Counted from the stretch's first letter, positions 8,514-17,618 are shown. The stretch is DNA of 32,888 nt from JACMLD01 sp039915085 (GCA_039915085.1 JBDSOC010000012.1:1-32888); one strand, 5' to 3'. Translations and numbers: made by a program. Notes: generated by a model from the letters alone, not told the origin.

Positions 8514-9041
8514 TTACTCATTTTCTACCGGGCTTGTTTTAATAAATTTAACCTGCGTGGCTGTTTTTTTTTCAGCCAAATAGCCAATGATATCTGCCGT
8601 ACCTCCTTTGCCTTTGGGCTTCAATTCATCCCAAACAAAAATAATATCATCACAAATATCGGCAATGTATTTTCCCGCATTTAAATAAGCTTCTTTTCTT
8701 TCTTCCGTATTTACAGGAATTGAATCAACTACAACAATACTATCATTATACCGCTGTACTGTTCCAGTTAAAAAATCCTTTTCGCTTTGCGATTCGAAAT
8801 CTTTGAGATACTCATCAAGCCTAAAGGGCAATATTATTTTAAGCGATTGTTTAAAAACATTGGTGACCACCTCAGCAAAAATACTGTCTGCCCCAATTGC
8901 AAGCGATGTATAGCCAATAAACGCAGTTGCTTTCTTTTCAAACAGGATTTCCCTTATTCTATTTTCAATCTCCTGGCAGACCCGCTTTTTTTCTGCCGCC
9001 AGAATATTTCTTTTGCCTGATATACCTATTCGTATTGTCAT
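8514..9041 (-). CDS. SLOG-superfamily (Rossmann-like nucleotide-binding) protein
   Basis: A 175-residue soluble protein with no signal peptide. It has the SLOG layout: an N-terminal strand and loop GISGKRN (6-12, cf. the GVTGHRDL of relatives), a second glycine loop YTSLAIGADSIFAEV (44-58), an LPF..DEYLKDF segment (71-82), and a C-terminal GKGGTADIIGYLAE (144-156) that normally forms the phosphate-binding turn. SLOG domains bind or process nucleotide-derived ligands; many occur as sensors in stress or conflict systems, others resemble LOG cytokinin hydrolases. The residues needed for LOG catalysis (PGGxGTxxE) are not present, so sensing is more likely than catalysis. First gene of a four-gene minus-strand block; ATG 9041. 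The family call is by motif, and the ligand is unknown. Confidence 0.68.
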   Translation of the reverse strand: MTIRIGISGKRNILAAEKKRVCQEIENRIREILFEKKATAFIGYTSLAIGADSIFAEVVTNVFKQSLKIILPFRLDEYLKDFESQSEKDFLTGTVQRYNDSIVVVDSIPVNTEERKEAYLNAGKYIADICDDIIFVWDELKPKGKGGTADIIGYLAEKKTATQVKFIKTSPVENE

Positions 9042-9396
9042 TCTATAATTGGATTAATGGTTACGCAATAATTTTTGCGCTGGTATTATCATTCATAAAT
9101 CCCTTTATTCCCATAAAATAATGATCTGCATGCCTTCAAAAAAGTGGTTAATGACATAAAGCACAGGCTATTGAATTTTTGCAAAAGCTTGCTCAGCATG
9201 ACGGATTAGCTAATTTATATTATTACAAGCATTACCTCAAAAAAAATCCCGCAGCTACATATTATTATTACTACTCTTTGCAGCATTATCACGGTTTCCA
9301 TTTTTATAATCAGCAACATACCGTGCTGACTTCCTCCTAAAAACAAAAAACCCCCGGAAAAAATCCCGGGGGTCCGTATATCCTGATTTGCAGCAA
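9042..9396. other. Intergenic region between the SLOG gene and thioredoxin
   Basis: No gene is supported in these 355 bases. The left part must contain the promoter of the minus-strand SLOG block, but I see no perfect TAnnTTTG element there. The right end carries the thioredoxin terminator (9350-9373). A low-complexity TATTATTATTACTACT stretch lies near 9260. Confidence 0.5.
9350..9373 (-). terminator. Rho-independent terminator of the thioredoxin gene
   Basis: An 8-bp GC-rich stem (ACCCCCGG with CCGGGGGT) and an 8-nt A-rich loop. On the minus strand it is followed by TTTTTGTTTTT, a classical U-tract. It lies 24 bp past the thioredoxin stop codon. Confidence 0.9.
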
Positions 9397-9714
9397 TTAA
9401 ATATGCTGCTCAATTTTCTTAACAAAGTTCGCCTTTGGCTGGGCACCTACTAATTTATCAACCACGTTGCCATTCTTTACAAAAAGTATAGCGGGTATAG
9501 AAGTAATGCCATAATTAGTGCTCAGTTGAGGGTTGTGATCCACGTTTACCTTGCCTACATTTATCTTGCCTGAATATTCTTTGCTTAATTCTTCAATAAC
9601 AGGACCAATTGCACGGCAAGGACCGCACCATTCTGCCCAAAAGTCTATAACGGTCAACTTGGAAGAGTCCAGGACCTCTGTTTTAAAATTTGAATCGGTG
9701 AATTCTGCTGCCAT
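9397..9714 (-). CDS. trxA: Thioredoxin
   Basis: A 105-residue cytoplasmic thioredoxin of standard length. The redox motif WCGPC is at 29-33, the cis-proline at 74 (TSIPA) and the buried Asp24 in IDFWAEW. It reduces protein disulphides with electrons from thioredoxin reductase. The open frame extends upstream to a TTG at about 9795, but the extra 27 residues are not thioredoxin-like, and ATG 9714 gives the normal N-terminus (MAAEFTDSNF). A -7 box lies about 55 bp upstream and a strong terminator follows, so it is probably monocistronic. Several thioredoxins usually coexist in these genomes, so the symbol denotes the family rather than proven orthology. Confidence 0.93.
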   Translation of the reverse strand: MAAEFTDSNFKTEVLDSSKLTVIDFWAEWCGPCRAIGPVIEELSKEYSGKINVGKVNVDHNPQLSTNYGITSIPAILFVKNGNVVDKLVGAQPKANFVKKIEQHI

Positions 9715-9768
9715 AATATTTAATTTAGATTTATAGATTATTTTAATTGTTTGCGCTGATAAGAACTG

Positions 9769-9776
9769 CAAAATTA
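9769..9776 (-). promoter_or_regulatory. -7 box TAATTTTG upstream of thioredoxin
   Basis: The minus strand reads TAATTTTG, a perfect TAnnTTTG match, 54 nt upstream of ATG 9714. A clear -33 TTG at canonical spacing is not seen. The box lies inside the alternative upstream extension of the reading frame, supporting the shorter start. Confidence 0.4.
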
Positions 9777-9918
9777 ACTCCAACCCCAATAACATGCTTT
9801 GCTGACATAAAGTTGTGTATAAGTTGTCATTTTTTTAGGTCAGCAGTCTTATACCATGTTAAAACGTCCTTAAAGCGTTAAAGAAAACTAAATAGCATGG
9901 CTTGAAGTCTTTGGTTTA

Positions 9919-9957
9919 CAATTGCCGGTGGAAATTACCTTCCAAACGCGGCAATTG
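9919..9957. repeat. Compound inverted repeat downstream of dnaE
   Basis: A perfect 9-bp outer arm CAATTGCCG (9919-9927) pairs with CGGCAATTG (9949-9957). Inside it a second arm, TGGAA (9929-9933), pairs with TTCCA (9940-9944) around a 6-nt loop. No T-run follows on either strand. It lies about 70 bp past the dnaE stop. It may be an mRNA 3' structure, a rho-linked end, or an operator; the function is unknown. Confidence 0.55.
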
Positions 9958-10028
9958 CAACTGTTCCTGGCTGCCAATAAACGCTTATCCGGGTAGTTGC
10001 ATACAATATCGCGCTAATGATCTCAGGG

Positions 10029-13000
10029 TTACGTCGTTACTACATGTACCTCAAACTCAGGGTTGCCAGATAAAAAGTCTGCCATATCATCATTCATTTC
10101 AAAACCGCCATCCATGGTGAGCATACCCACCTTTAAGTTTCTCTTAGGCTCGGTAATGGTAAATTTCAGGCCGGTTCTTCCCGGGAAGGTTTTAATATTT
10201 TTTTCAAAAAACTGCAGCATTTTATCGTTCAGGTGCCGGGCTTCCAGGTCTATAATTACCTGCCTGGTCAGCTGTTGCTTAATACTCTCCAGCAACATTA
10301 TCTTCTCTATTTTAAATTCAAACTCTGCCTTATTGTACCGCTGTTTAAAGCTGCCTGTAACAAATAAATTGGTACCTTTTTCCATATAATTGCGGAAACG
10401 ATTATAGTCTTCGCTCCAAAGCATAAACTCTGCTTTTCCGCTATAATCTTCCAGCATAACAGATCCGAAATTCTTTCCCTGGCGGCTTACCCTGTGTTGT
10501 GCATCAATAATTAATCCTGCAAGCCTCATTGGCTTATTAGGATTGGATTGCGGTGTCACCGTCTGTCTTATTTCATTAAAATCCTGCAGGCTGGTAATGC
10601 CATAATGATTGATTTCAAATTTAAAATTATCCAGCGGGTGACCACTCATAAACATCCCCGTTACCTCTTTTTCATGATCCAGCAGTTCCGTCAGCGACCA
10701 TGGTTCACAAGTGGGGATTTTGGGCGTTGGCACATCCATTACTGCAGGTAGATCGCCAAAAAGCGTATTGGCATTGCCCAGTGATTGCGCCTGGAACACA
10801 TTGCCATACCGTATAATTTTTTCAAGACCGGTGGAAATATCTCCTTGTGGAATATGAAAATATTGTGCGCGGTGCAGATCTGTAAAGCAATCAAACCCAC
10901 CGGCGTAGGCAAGGCTTTCCAATGTCTTTTTATTTACCGTGCGTTGGGTACCCCGTTTAATAAAATCAAAAATATTGACCGATGGCCCTCTTTTGTTGCG
11001 CTCCTCAATAATACCCTCCACCGCAGCATCTCCCACCCCTTTTAATCCGCCTAACCCAAAGCGTATTTCCCCTTTGCTGTTTACAGCAAAACCTTTTAAT
11101 GATTCATTGATGTCTGGCCCAAGCACTTTCAGTCCCATCCGCTTGCATTCTTCCATAAAAAAAGTAGTCTTTTCAATGCTGCCTGCATTGTTTAATACAG
11201 CGGCCATGTATTCTGAAGGGTAATGCGCTTTTAAATAAGCGGTCTGGTATGCTACATACGCATAACAGGTGGAATGTGATTTATTAAATGCATACTGCGC
11301 AAACGCCTCCCAGTCTGTCCATATTTTCTCCAGTTTGTCTGAAGGATGACCTTTGGCGGTAGCGCCATCAATAAATTGTTTCTTCATTTTATCCAGCACA
11401 CTCTTTTGCTTTTTCCCCATTGCCTTACGCAGCACATCGGCATCGCCCTTACTGAAGCCTGCAATTTTTTGCGAAAGCAGCATTACCTGTTCCTGGTAAA
11501 CAGTAATACCATATGTATCTTTCAAATCCTCTTCCATTACCGGTAAGTCATAACTTATCAGTTCGCGTCCATGCTTACGATCAATAAAATTGGGAATGTA
11601 AGCAATCGGCCCCGGGCGATACAAGGCATTCATCGCTATCAAATCATTAAACTTATCCGGTTTCAGGTCACGTAAGTACTTTTGCATACCGGCGCTTTCA
11701 AACTGAAAGGTTGCATTGGTTTCACCACGCTGGTACAATTCAAAAGTTTTTAGATCATCCAGTGGTATAGCATCAATATCAATATCAATTCCATGATTAA
11801 GTTTTATTAATACCAGGGCATTTTTTAGAATGGTCAGTGTTTTTAATCCAAGAAAGTCCATCTTAATTACACCGGCTTCTTCAATAATGCTTCCTTCAAT
11901 CTGTGTCAGCCAGAGTTCGGATTCTTTAGAAGTAGCTACTGGTATTAAATCCGTTAAATCAGTTGGCGCAATGATAATACCGGCAGCATGAATACCTGTA
12001 CTGCGCACCGATCCTTCCAGCACTTCTGCTTCATGAAGGATACTGCTTAACATATCCTTGCCGGCATATATTTCCCTGAGGCGTTTTACATTTTCCCAAT
12101 CATCTCCCTGTAACTGTTCTTTTTCTTCTAAAGATTTTATACTGCCTTTTGCTTCTTTAATAGTCATTGGTGCGTGCAGCAAACGCTTTAAAGAAACGCC
12201 CGGCCGTTCCGGTACCAGTTTCGAAATGGCCCGGCTCTCAGCCAAAGGCAAATCCATTACCCTTGCAACATCTGCAATACTGCTTTTGGCAGCCATAGTG
12301 CCGTAAGTAATAATCTGAGCAACCTGGTTTTTGCCATATTTATTTACTACGTAGTTGATTACTTTTTGTCTTCCTTCATCATCAAAATCAGTATCAATAT
12401 CCGGCATTGATTTACGATCGGGATTTAAAAATCTTTCAAACAGTAAATTGTATTTAATAGGATCGATGTTGGTAATACCTATACAAAATGCCACCACACT
12501 ACCGGCAGCAGACCCCCTGCCCGGTCCTATAAAAACGCCCATATCCCTTCCTGCCTTTATAAAATCACTTACAATAAGAAAGTAACCTGCAAAACCCATT
12601 GTTTTAACTGTAAACAATTCAAACCTGATGCGCTCTTCAATCTCCGCGGTCATTTCTGTGTACCGATCTTTTGCACCCTGCCAGGTAAGGTGTTCCAGGT
12701 ATTCATCCTGCGTTGTAAAATTGGCGGGTACCACAAAATTGGGAAGCAATATATCACGCTTCAGATCAAGTAAATCAATCTTGCCTACAATTTCATTGGT
12801 ATTATCAATTGCTTCGGGCAAATCATGAAAGACCTTTTTCATCTCGTCGGTCTTCTTAAAGTAAAACTGGTCGTTGGGAAAAGCAAAACGTTTGTTTTTT
12901 GTCAGCACATCATCATCTGAAAATTCCCTGTTTGCAGGTGTGGCCTGTTTCTCACCGGTATTGATACAGAGCAGAATATCATGTGCATTAAAATCTGTCT

Positions 13001-13655
13001 GGTCTACATAATGAGAATCATTGGAAGCAATTACTTTTACATTGTATTTTTTAGCAAATTTCAGTAATACCCTGTTTACTTTTTCCTGGTCCGGTATACC
13101 ATGGCGCTGCAACTCAATATAATAATCTTCCTGGAAAATATTCAACCACCATTTAAATTCATTTTCTCCCTCTTCTTCTCCTTTCTTTAAAATCATCTGC
13201 GGCACCAATGCACCGAGGCAACAAGTGGTAGCAATCAAACCTTCATGATGGCGGTGGATCAGTTCTTTATCAATACGCGGGTATTTGGAATACATACCTT
13301 CAATGTAACCAAGCGAAGTAAGTTTAACCAGGTTGCGGTAACCCACATCATTTTTTGCAAGCAATACCTGGTGATGACGCGGATCCTTATCATCTTTGGC
13401 AAATTGTTTACGGTGGCGGTTCTCCGTTATATAGAATTCACAACCAACAACAGGTTTTATTTTTGGTTTGCCATCTGCGCCTTTGTGATTGTAAGCTTCT
13501 TTTACAAATTCAAATACACCAAACATATTGCCATGATCGGTAATTGCCAGTGCAGGCATATTGTCTTCAATGGCTTTTTTATAAAGATTCTGAATAGATG
13601 CGGCCCCATCCAGGAGAGAAAATTGCGTATGAACGTGTAAATGAGAAAATTGCAT
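10029..13655 (-). CDS. dnaE: DNA polymerase III alpha subunit
   Basis: The replicative polymerase catalytic subunit, 1,208 residues, normal for Bacteroidota. The N-terminal PHP domain keeps its metal-binding motifs: HLHVHT at 5-10, TDHGN at 39-43 and SNDSHY at 211-216. The polymerase palm carries GPGRGSAAGS (377-386) and PDIDTDF (418-424) with two catalytic aspartates. The finger and HhH regions follow, then an OB-fold (RLAGLIIDAQHRVSRQGKNF) near 1,020 and a C-terminal domain that binds the clamp or tau. Because the PHP motif is intact, a PHP-based proofreading activity is possible, as in some bacteria; this is inference. The start is ATG 13655. It appears to be transcribed alone. The call is secure. 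Confidence 0.97.
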   Translation of the reverse strand: MQFSHLHVHTQFSLLDGAASIQNLYKKAIEDNMPALAITDHGNMFGVFEFVKEAYNHKGADGKPKIKPVVGCEFYITENRHRKQFAKDDKDPRHHQVLLAKNDVGYRNLVKLTSLGYIEGMYSKYPRIDKELIHRHHEGLIATTCCLGALVPQMILKKGEEEGENEFKWWLNIFQEDYYIELQRHGIPDQEKVNRVLLKFAKKYNVKVIASNDSHYVDQTDFNAHDILLCINTGEKQATPANREFSDDDVLTKNKRFAFPNDQFYFKKTDEMKKVFHDLPEAIDNTNEIVGKIDLLDLKRDILLPNFVVPANFTTQDEYLEHLTWQGAKDRYTEMTAEIEERIRFELFTVKTMGFAGYFLIVSDFIKAGRDMGVFIGPGRGSAAGSVVAFCIGITNIDPIKYNLLFERFLNPDRKSMPDIDTDFDDEGRQKVINYVVNKYGKNQVAQIITYGTMAAKSSIADVARVMDLPLAESRAISKLVPERPGVSLKRLLHAPMTIKEAKGSIKSLEEKEQLQGDDWENVKRLREIYAGKDMLSSILHEAEVLEGSVRSTGIHAAGIIIAPTDLTDLIPVATSKESELWLTQIEGSIIEEAGVIKMDFLGLKTLTILKNALVLIKLNHGIDIDIDAIPLDDLKTFELYQRGETNATFQFESAGMQKYLRDLKPDKFNDLIAMNALYRPGPIAYIPNFIDRKHGRELISYDLPVMEEDLKDTYGITVYQEQVMLLSQKIAGFSKGDADVLRKAMGKKQKSVLDKMKKQFIDGATAKGHPSDKLEKIWTDWEAFAQYAFNKSHSTCYAYVAYQTAYLKAHYPSEYMAAVLNNAGSIEKTTFFMEECKRMGLKVLGPDINESLKGFAVNSKGEIRFGLGGLKGVGDAAVEGIIEERNKRGPSVNIFDFIKRGTQRTVNKKTLESLAYAGGFDCFTDLHRAQYFHIPQGDISTGLEKIIRYGNVFQAQSLGNANTLFGDLPAVMDVPTPKIPTCEPWSLTELLDHEKEVTGMFMSGHPLDNFKFEINHYGITSLQDFNEIRQTVTPQSNPNKPMRLAGLIIDAQHRVSRQGKNFGSVMLEDYSGKAEFMLWSEDYNRFRNYMEKGTNLFVTGSFKQRYNKAEFEFKIEKIMLLESIKQQLTRQVIIDLEARHLNDKMLQFFEKNIKTFPGRTGLKFTITEPKRNLKVGMLTMDGGFEMNDDMADFLSGNPEFEVHVVTT

Positions 13656-13938
13656 CTTCTTATGTAAGTTGTAAGTGTTAAGTTTTAAATATTTTTCCCT
13701 TGATATTGCAAGTTGCAGTATCAGTCACCTTGCCGACCTGGGAAATATGAACAGATTTTGAGGCCGCGTAAAAACTACACAACACTCAAAACATAAGATC
13801 CAACATAATACTCCCGGCTGCAATTAACAAACAAAGTTTTACTGCAATTTGGCAGAATTGGCACAATATTTCCACAATGCCAGCGTATCTGTAATAACAT
13901 TATCAGCTTTTATACTGATCCTGCAAAATATTTACCTA

Positions 13939-14622
13939 ATGCGTTGGATTTCAATCATTTTACTGGCTCTTAGTATTTGTTCCTGCCAGGCCCTGAAACC
14001 AGTTATTGGCAACAAGGCAGGCACCAGTACCACACAGCGAAGCAGCCAACCCCAGTTCATTGAAAATATCAGCACAAGTCCTTATGCCGTTAAGTCATCC
14101 ATCAAGCCCTTTAAAAGCACTAACAATATAGTCAGCAATACGTTCAGTATGGAGGGAAATTCTCCGGTAATTATTACCCCCATACAGTTTAAGTACGCCA
14201 TTTTAATGGATGTACCAGTTGAAGCACTTAATAACCTGAAGCTTTTTTCATTTATTGACGACTGGTATGGTACCCCCTATCGTTTTGGCGGCAGCACAAA
14301 AGATGGGATAGATTGTTCGGCTTTTTCGGGCAGCCTGATGACGAATGTTTTTGGCGTAGGATTACCGCGCATGGCAAAAGATCAATATAACGTTTGCGAA
14401 CATGTGAAAAGGGATAACCTGGAAGAAGGCGACCTTGTATTTTTTCATACCACCCGTAAAGGCATTTCCCATGTGGGCGTTTACCTGGGCAATAATAAAT
14501 TTGTACATGCTTCGCTTAATTACGGCGTTACCATCAGCGATTTAACGGACTCGTATTATTCACGCACATTCAGGGGTGGTGGAAGAACACGCCAGGGCAA
14601 TTCTACTGCGTCTGGAAATTAA
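13939..14622 (+). CDS. NlpC/P60-family lipoprotein (cell-wall endopeptidase)
   Basis: A 227-residue protein with a lipoprotein signal (MRWISIILLALSICSC, lipid-attached Cys14 or Cys16). A low-complexity linker of about 75 residues follows, then an NlpC/P60 domain from about 105. The catalytic Cys126 is in GIDCSAF, His178 in ISHVGVYLG and the third polar residue His190 in KFVHAS. These enzymes cut peptide stems of peptidoglycan, typically the D-Glu to diamino-acid bond. The open frame begins at a TTG (13849), but those 30 extra residues are not signal-like, and ATG 13939 yields a proper lipoprotein signal. It resembles small Spr/MepS-type lipoproteins of the outer-membrane side. The specific bond cleaved is inferred. 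Confidence 0.88.
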   Translation: MRWISIILLALSICSCQALKPVIGNKAGTSTTQRSSQPQFIENISTSPYAVKSSIKPFKSTNNIVSNTFSMEGNSPVIITPIQFKYAILMDVPVEALNNLKLFSFIDDWYGTPYRFGGSTKDGIDCSAFSGSLMTNVFGVGLPRMAKDQYNVCEHVKRDNLEEGDLVFFHTTRKGISHVGVYLGNNKFVHASLNYGVTISDLTDSYYSRTFRGGGRTRQGNSTASGN

Positions 14623-14658
14623 TAACAGCCTTCAGCGGAGAAAGTCACTGGTTCTGCG

Positions 14659-16236
14659 CTATTCTTTCATTCGTTCTTCATGATAATCTTCTTCCGTATT
14701 TATCTCCCAAATATTGCTTTTATCCTTTCTGTCATTGATGATATTTTCAACGGCTGTCATAGCAGTCAGCATGCTGTGATCACTGTTGTTGTAACGGTGC
14801 ATGCCATTCCTTCCAATTAAAAAAAGATTTTCTATTGAATCTGTAAACTGCTGCACCATACTAAAGTTGCTATAGCTGCCGTAATAAGACGGATATGCTT
14901 TTCTTACCCGTGCAATCATGCTGTCTTTTACTTTTGCAGGATCCAATATGCCAATGGATTCCATCTCTTTAATAGCAGTGGCCGCTATCAGTTTGTCATC
15001 CTGTTGCCAGAAATCATCTTTCTCATTACAAAAATACTCTACACCCAGCCACACTGTATTGGGATCCTTCACCATAAAAGGGCTCCAGTTGTTAAACACC
15101 TGAATACGGCCGGCTTTTACTTTACCATCCTGGATATAAATCCAGTTATCTTTTACCAGTCCTGCAGTATCATTTTCTTTTACCGCAAGCTCTTCCACCA
15201 GTATACCTGCTATAAGAAAATCCCTGTATTCAAGATTTTTTGCAATGGCCATCACATTATCCGGGACAGGTATATTATGTAAATTCCCGAACAGTTCTTT
15301 TACAGGCATCGAAGAAAAAAAATAATCCGCATTCCATGAAATGGTTTCTCCTGTAACCGTATTCTTTGTATCACATTTTGTAAGTTGATCAGAACCGTTG
15401 CCGTATAACGCTGACGCCGTTGTATTCAATAAAATTGTACCGCCCAGCCGCTGTACTTCTTCAGCCACGGTTTCCCACATCTGGCCGGGACCAAATTTTG
15501 GATAAAGGAACTGTTCTATAAGGCTGGTGCTGGTTCCTTTTTGCTGCAAACTTTTATTGGAAGAAAATAAAGAAGTAACTGCATGCCATAGTACTTTGGA
15601 AATGTTTAAATCTTTTACCCGCTGCTGCCCCCAGCTGGAAGGAATTTCTTCGCAGGGCACGCCCCATACTTTCTCTGTATAATCTTTAAAAAAAGTTTCA
15701 TACAATTCTTTACCAAAACGATTGCTGAAAAACTCCGCAAGGTTATTCTCCGGTTTCACCGGGAATAGTTTTGCATACATATAAGATCTGCCGATACGCA
15801 TCATTTTTACCAGCCCGAGGTTAGCAATTGTCTTTCCATTTAACTGCAGCGGGTAATCAAAAAATTTACGCTGGTAATATATTCTCGATTTGCGTGGCCG
15901 GACCATCATGATCTTATCGCCCTGCCCCAGGTATTCATCGCCAATATCAAATGAAGCATGGTTGTGCTGGTAGCCTATATCAATGTGATGATCTTTAGCA
16001 GCCGCATCCAGTGGTAAAAAATGCAGCCACCAGTTAATAACTCTTTCAGATTTGGAAAAAAACCGGTGCCCCCCGATATCAATTTTATTGCCTTTATAAT
16101 TAATTGTTTTAGAAAGCCCGCCCACCTGGCTGTCTGCCTCTATTATAATGGGAATAATATCCGTTTTTGTAAGCAACTCATAGGCCGCTGTTAATCCTGC
16201 CGGTCCTGCACCAATTATAATGGCTGTTTTTTTCAT
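14659..16236 (-). CDS. FAD-dependent oxidoreductase (amine oxidase / HemY-like family)
   Basis: A 525-residue protein with an N-terminal dinucleotide-binding Rossmann fold (GAGPAGLTAAYEL from residue 9, E33 at the end of strand 2, and GGLSKT at 39-44). An IDIGGHRFF motif at 52-60 and the C-terminal FLIGRNGMHRYNNSDHSM place it in the COG1232/amine-oxidase superfamily subgroup related to UDP-galactopyranose-mutase-like and carotenoid- or protoporphyrinogen-oxidase-like proteins; members often sit by glycosyltransferases. The substrate is unknown. Its ATG (16236) overlaps the stop of the upstream GT87 gene (TAATG), so the two are translationally coupled and probably act in one surface-glycan or isoprenoid-linked pathway. 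No signal peptide. The fold is well supported, the reaction is not. Confidence 0.8.
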   Translation of the reverse strand: MKKTAIIIGAGPAGLTAAYELLTKTDIIPIIIEADSQVGGLSKTINYKGNKIDIGGHRFFSKSERVINWWLHFLPLDAAAKDHHIDIGYQHNHASFDIGDEYLGQGDKIMMVRPRKSRIYYQRKFFDYPLQLNGKTIANLGLVKMMRIGRSYMYAKLFPVKPENNLAEFFSNRFGKELYETFFKDYTEKVWGVPCEEIPSSWGQQRVKDLNISKVLWHAVTSLFSSNKSLQQKGTSTSLIEQFLYPKFGPGQMWETVAEEVQRLGGTILLNTTASALYGNGSDQLTKCDTKNTVTGETISWNADYFFSSMPVKELFGNLHNIPVPDNVMAIAKNLEYRDFLIAGILVEELAVKENDTAGLVKDNWIYIQDGKVKAGRIQVFNNWSPFMVKDPNTVWLGVEYFCNEKDDFWQQDDKLIAATAIKEMESIGILDPAKVKDSMIARVRKAYPSYYGSYSNFSMVQQFTDSIENLFLIGRNGMHRYNNSDHSMLTAMTAVENIINDRKDKSNIWEINTEEDYHEERMKE

Positions 16237-17534
16237 TAAATAGTTTCCGTTTTGCGCCGCAATGATAAAACAATAAAACCTATTAGCATAATATACTCAC
16301 CAATGCTATGTTCCATAGGTATAAAACTGATATTTAAAATATTCAGTACAACACCTGCAGCCAGCAACAAATACATTTTGCTTTGCGAAGAATGGTAAAC
16401 CGCCGCACTTACAAACAGTGGAAACAGCCATTGAACGGCATAGTACTGGTGCCGGTACACAGGAGAAAACAAATCAGAGATCATATACATACAAAACCCG
16501 GCTAATACAACACTGATAAGAGAAAAACCTGTTATACGGTGTCTTATATAAAACGCAATAAGAAACAGTCCGGCAGAACAAATGGAAAGGATAAACAATG
16601 CATTTGTAGGTATCTTTTTATGAAAAACCAGCTGCACCAGCACAAATAAGTTCCCATTCTCTGAAAAAATATGCAGTGGATGCAGTACACTTTGCTTTTG
16701 AATTTCTTTTTTGTCAATACCTTCCCACATAGCAAATGCAGGATCAGCTTCATTTATTTGCGTAACGGGCAATTCCTGCTGGTGTATTTTTATTTGCTGC
16801 GCAATGTTTTCTTTATACTGTTTCCAGAGAAAAATCTCTTTGCTGCTGGTGAACATCCATACACCTGCAATAATTACCGGAAGTATAAAAATTATTATAT
16901 AGTTCCTGCTGTATTTTTTTGCTGCAAATAAAAAAGGTAAAAAGAATAATACTGTATTGGGTTTCATCAGCACCAGTATTACGGCACAGCAGCCTGCCAT
17001 AAAAGCCATCAATAAGGTTTTTTTACTGATACAATAATAAAATAGCATAGCCAGTAAGGGAATACAGATATAATTCTGGCCATTGGCTATATGCATTTTC
17101 CATGCTTCAGTAAATAAAAACAAACAGGTTGTAATAACTACCAGCCATTGTTGTTGCCTGCTGCCTGCCATTTGAAGACTCAGCAATACCATAATAATTA
17201 ACATGCAGTATTCTGCAATCAGCCAAAATATTGATATAGTGTGCTGCGGCCATTCAACTACAGGATAGAGTAAATGATGATAAAAGGGAGAAGCGGTGAT
17301 ATTGGAGACTTGTAAAGAATCAAAATTATCTGGATCATAGTAACGAATGCCATCCCCTTTTTTCCATTTGTAGAAATAAGGCGACAAGCCGTCTTTTTGC
17401 ATCCTGGCACCAACAATGCGGTTGCGTAAATCGCCGGCGTATTGCTTTTCTGCCTGTACATCCCTGTATAATGACCAGGAAAATACGACCGTAGATAATA
17501 AAGCAATAAAGATCCAGGAGGGTTTTGCTAACAC
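16236..17534 (-). CDS. GT87-like integral membrane glycosyltransferase (DUF2029)
   Basis: A 432-residue polytopic membrane protein with about 10-11 transmembrane helices. A GT-C signature is present: Asp35 shortly after helix 1 and the loop RNRIVGARMQKDGLSPYFYKW matching the usual GT87 (D...Gx.PY) pattern. GT87 enzymes transfer sugars from polyprenyl-phosphate donors outside the cytoplasm, for example mannosyl residues in actinobacteria; the donor here is unknown. The start is a GTG (17534); no upstream ATG is in frame. It lies 84 bp after the M1 peptidase stop and overlaps the FAD-oxidoreductase start by one base. DUF2029/GT87 membership is the likely call, with other GT-C families possible. 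Confidence 0.72.
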   Translation of the reverse strand: MLAKPSWIFIALLSTVVFSWSLYRDVQAEKQYAGDLRNRIVGARMQKDGLSPYFYKWKKGDGIRYYDPDNFDSLQVSNITASPFYHHLLYPVVEWPQHTISIFWLIAEYCMLIIMVLLSLQMAGSRQQQWLVVITTCLFLFTEAWKMHIANGQNYICIPLLAMLFYYCISKKTLLMAFMAGCCAVILVLMKPNTVLFFLPFLFAAKKYSRNYIIIFILPVIIAGVWMFTSSKEIFLWKQYKENIAQQIKIHQQELPVTQINEADPAFAMWEGIDKKEIQKQSVLHPLHIFSENGNLFVLVQLVFHKKIPTNALFILSICSAGLFLIAFYIRHRITGFSLISVVLAGFCMYMISDLFSPVYRHQYYAVQWLFPLFVSAAVYHSSQSKMYLLLAAGVVLNILNISFIPMEHSIGEYIMLIGFIVLSLRRKTETI

Positions 17535-17618
17535 TTGCCTTTTGATTGGTTTCTAAAAAAAGGCAATATAGTGATTTATCGTGCCACGGTTCGGCTTACC
17601 GAAAATCACACATTATGT

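Larger units (their letters stand above)
9715..10028. other. Intergenic region between thioredoxin and dnaE
   Basis: These 314 bases carry the thioredoxin promoter on the right-to-left strand and a compound inverted repeat at 9919-9957. No gene is supported. Confidence 0.5.

Noticed and set aside
9255..9446. 63-codon minus-strand frame overlapping the thioredoxin terminator
   Set aside because: It overlaps the end of thioredoxin and runs through its hairpin terminator, with arginine-rich low-quality translation.
9715..9795. N-terminal extension of thioredoxin to TTG 9795
   Set aside because: It is hydrophobic but not followed by a plausible signal cleavage site, overlaps a -7 box, and ATG 9714 matches standard thioredoxin length.
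13245..13640. 131-codon plus-strand frame antisense to dnaE
   Set aside because: It lies wholly inside the conserved PHP domain of dnaE and its translation has no recognisable domain; other antisense frames in dnaE and the DUF2126 gene are the same kind of shadow.
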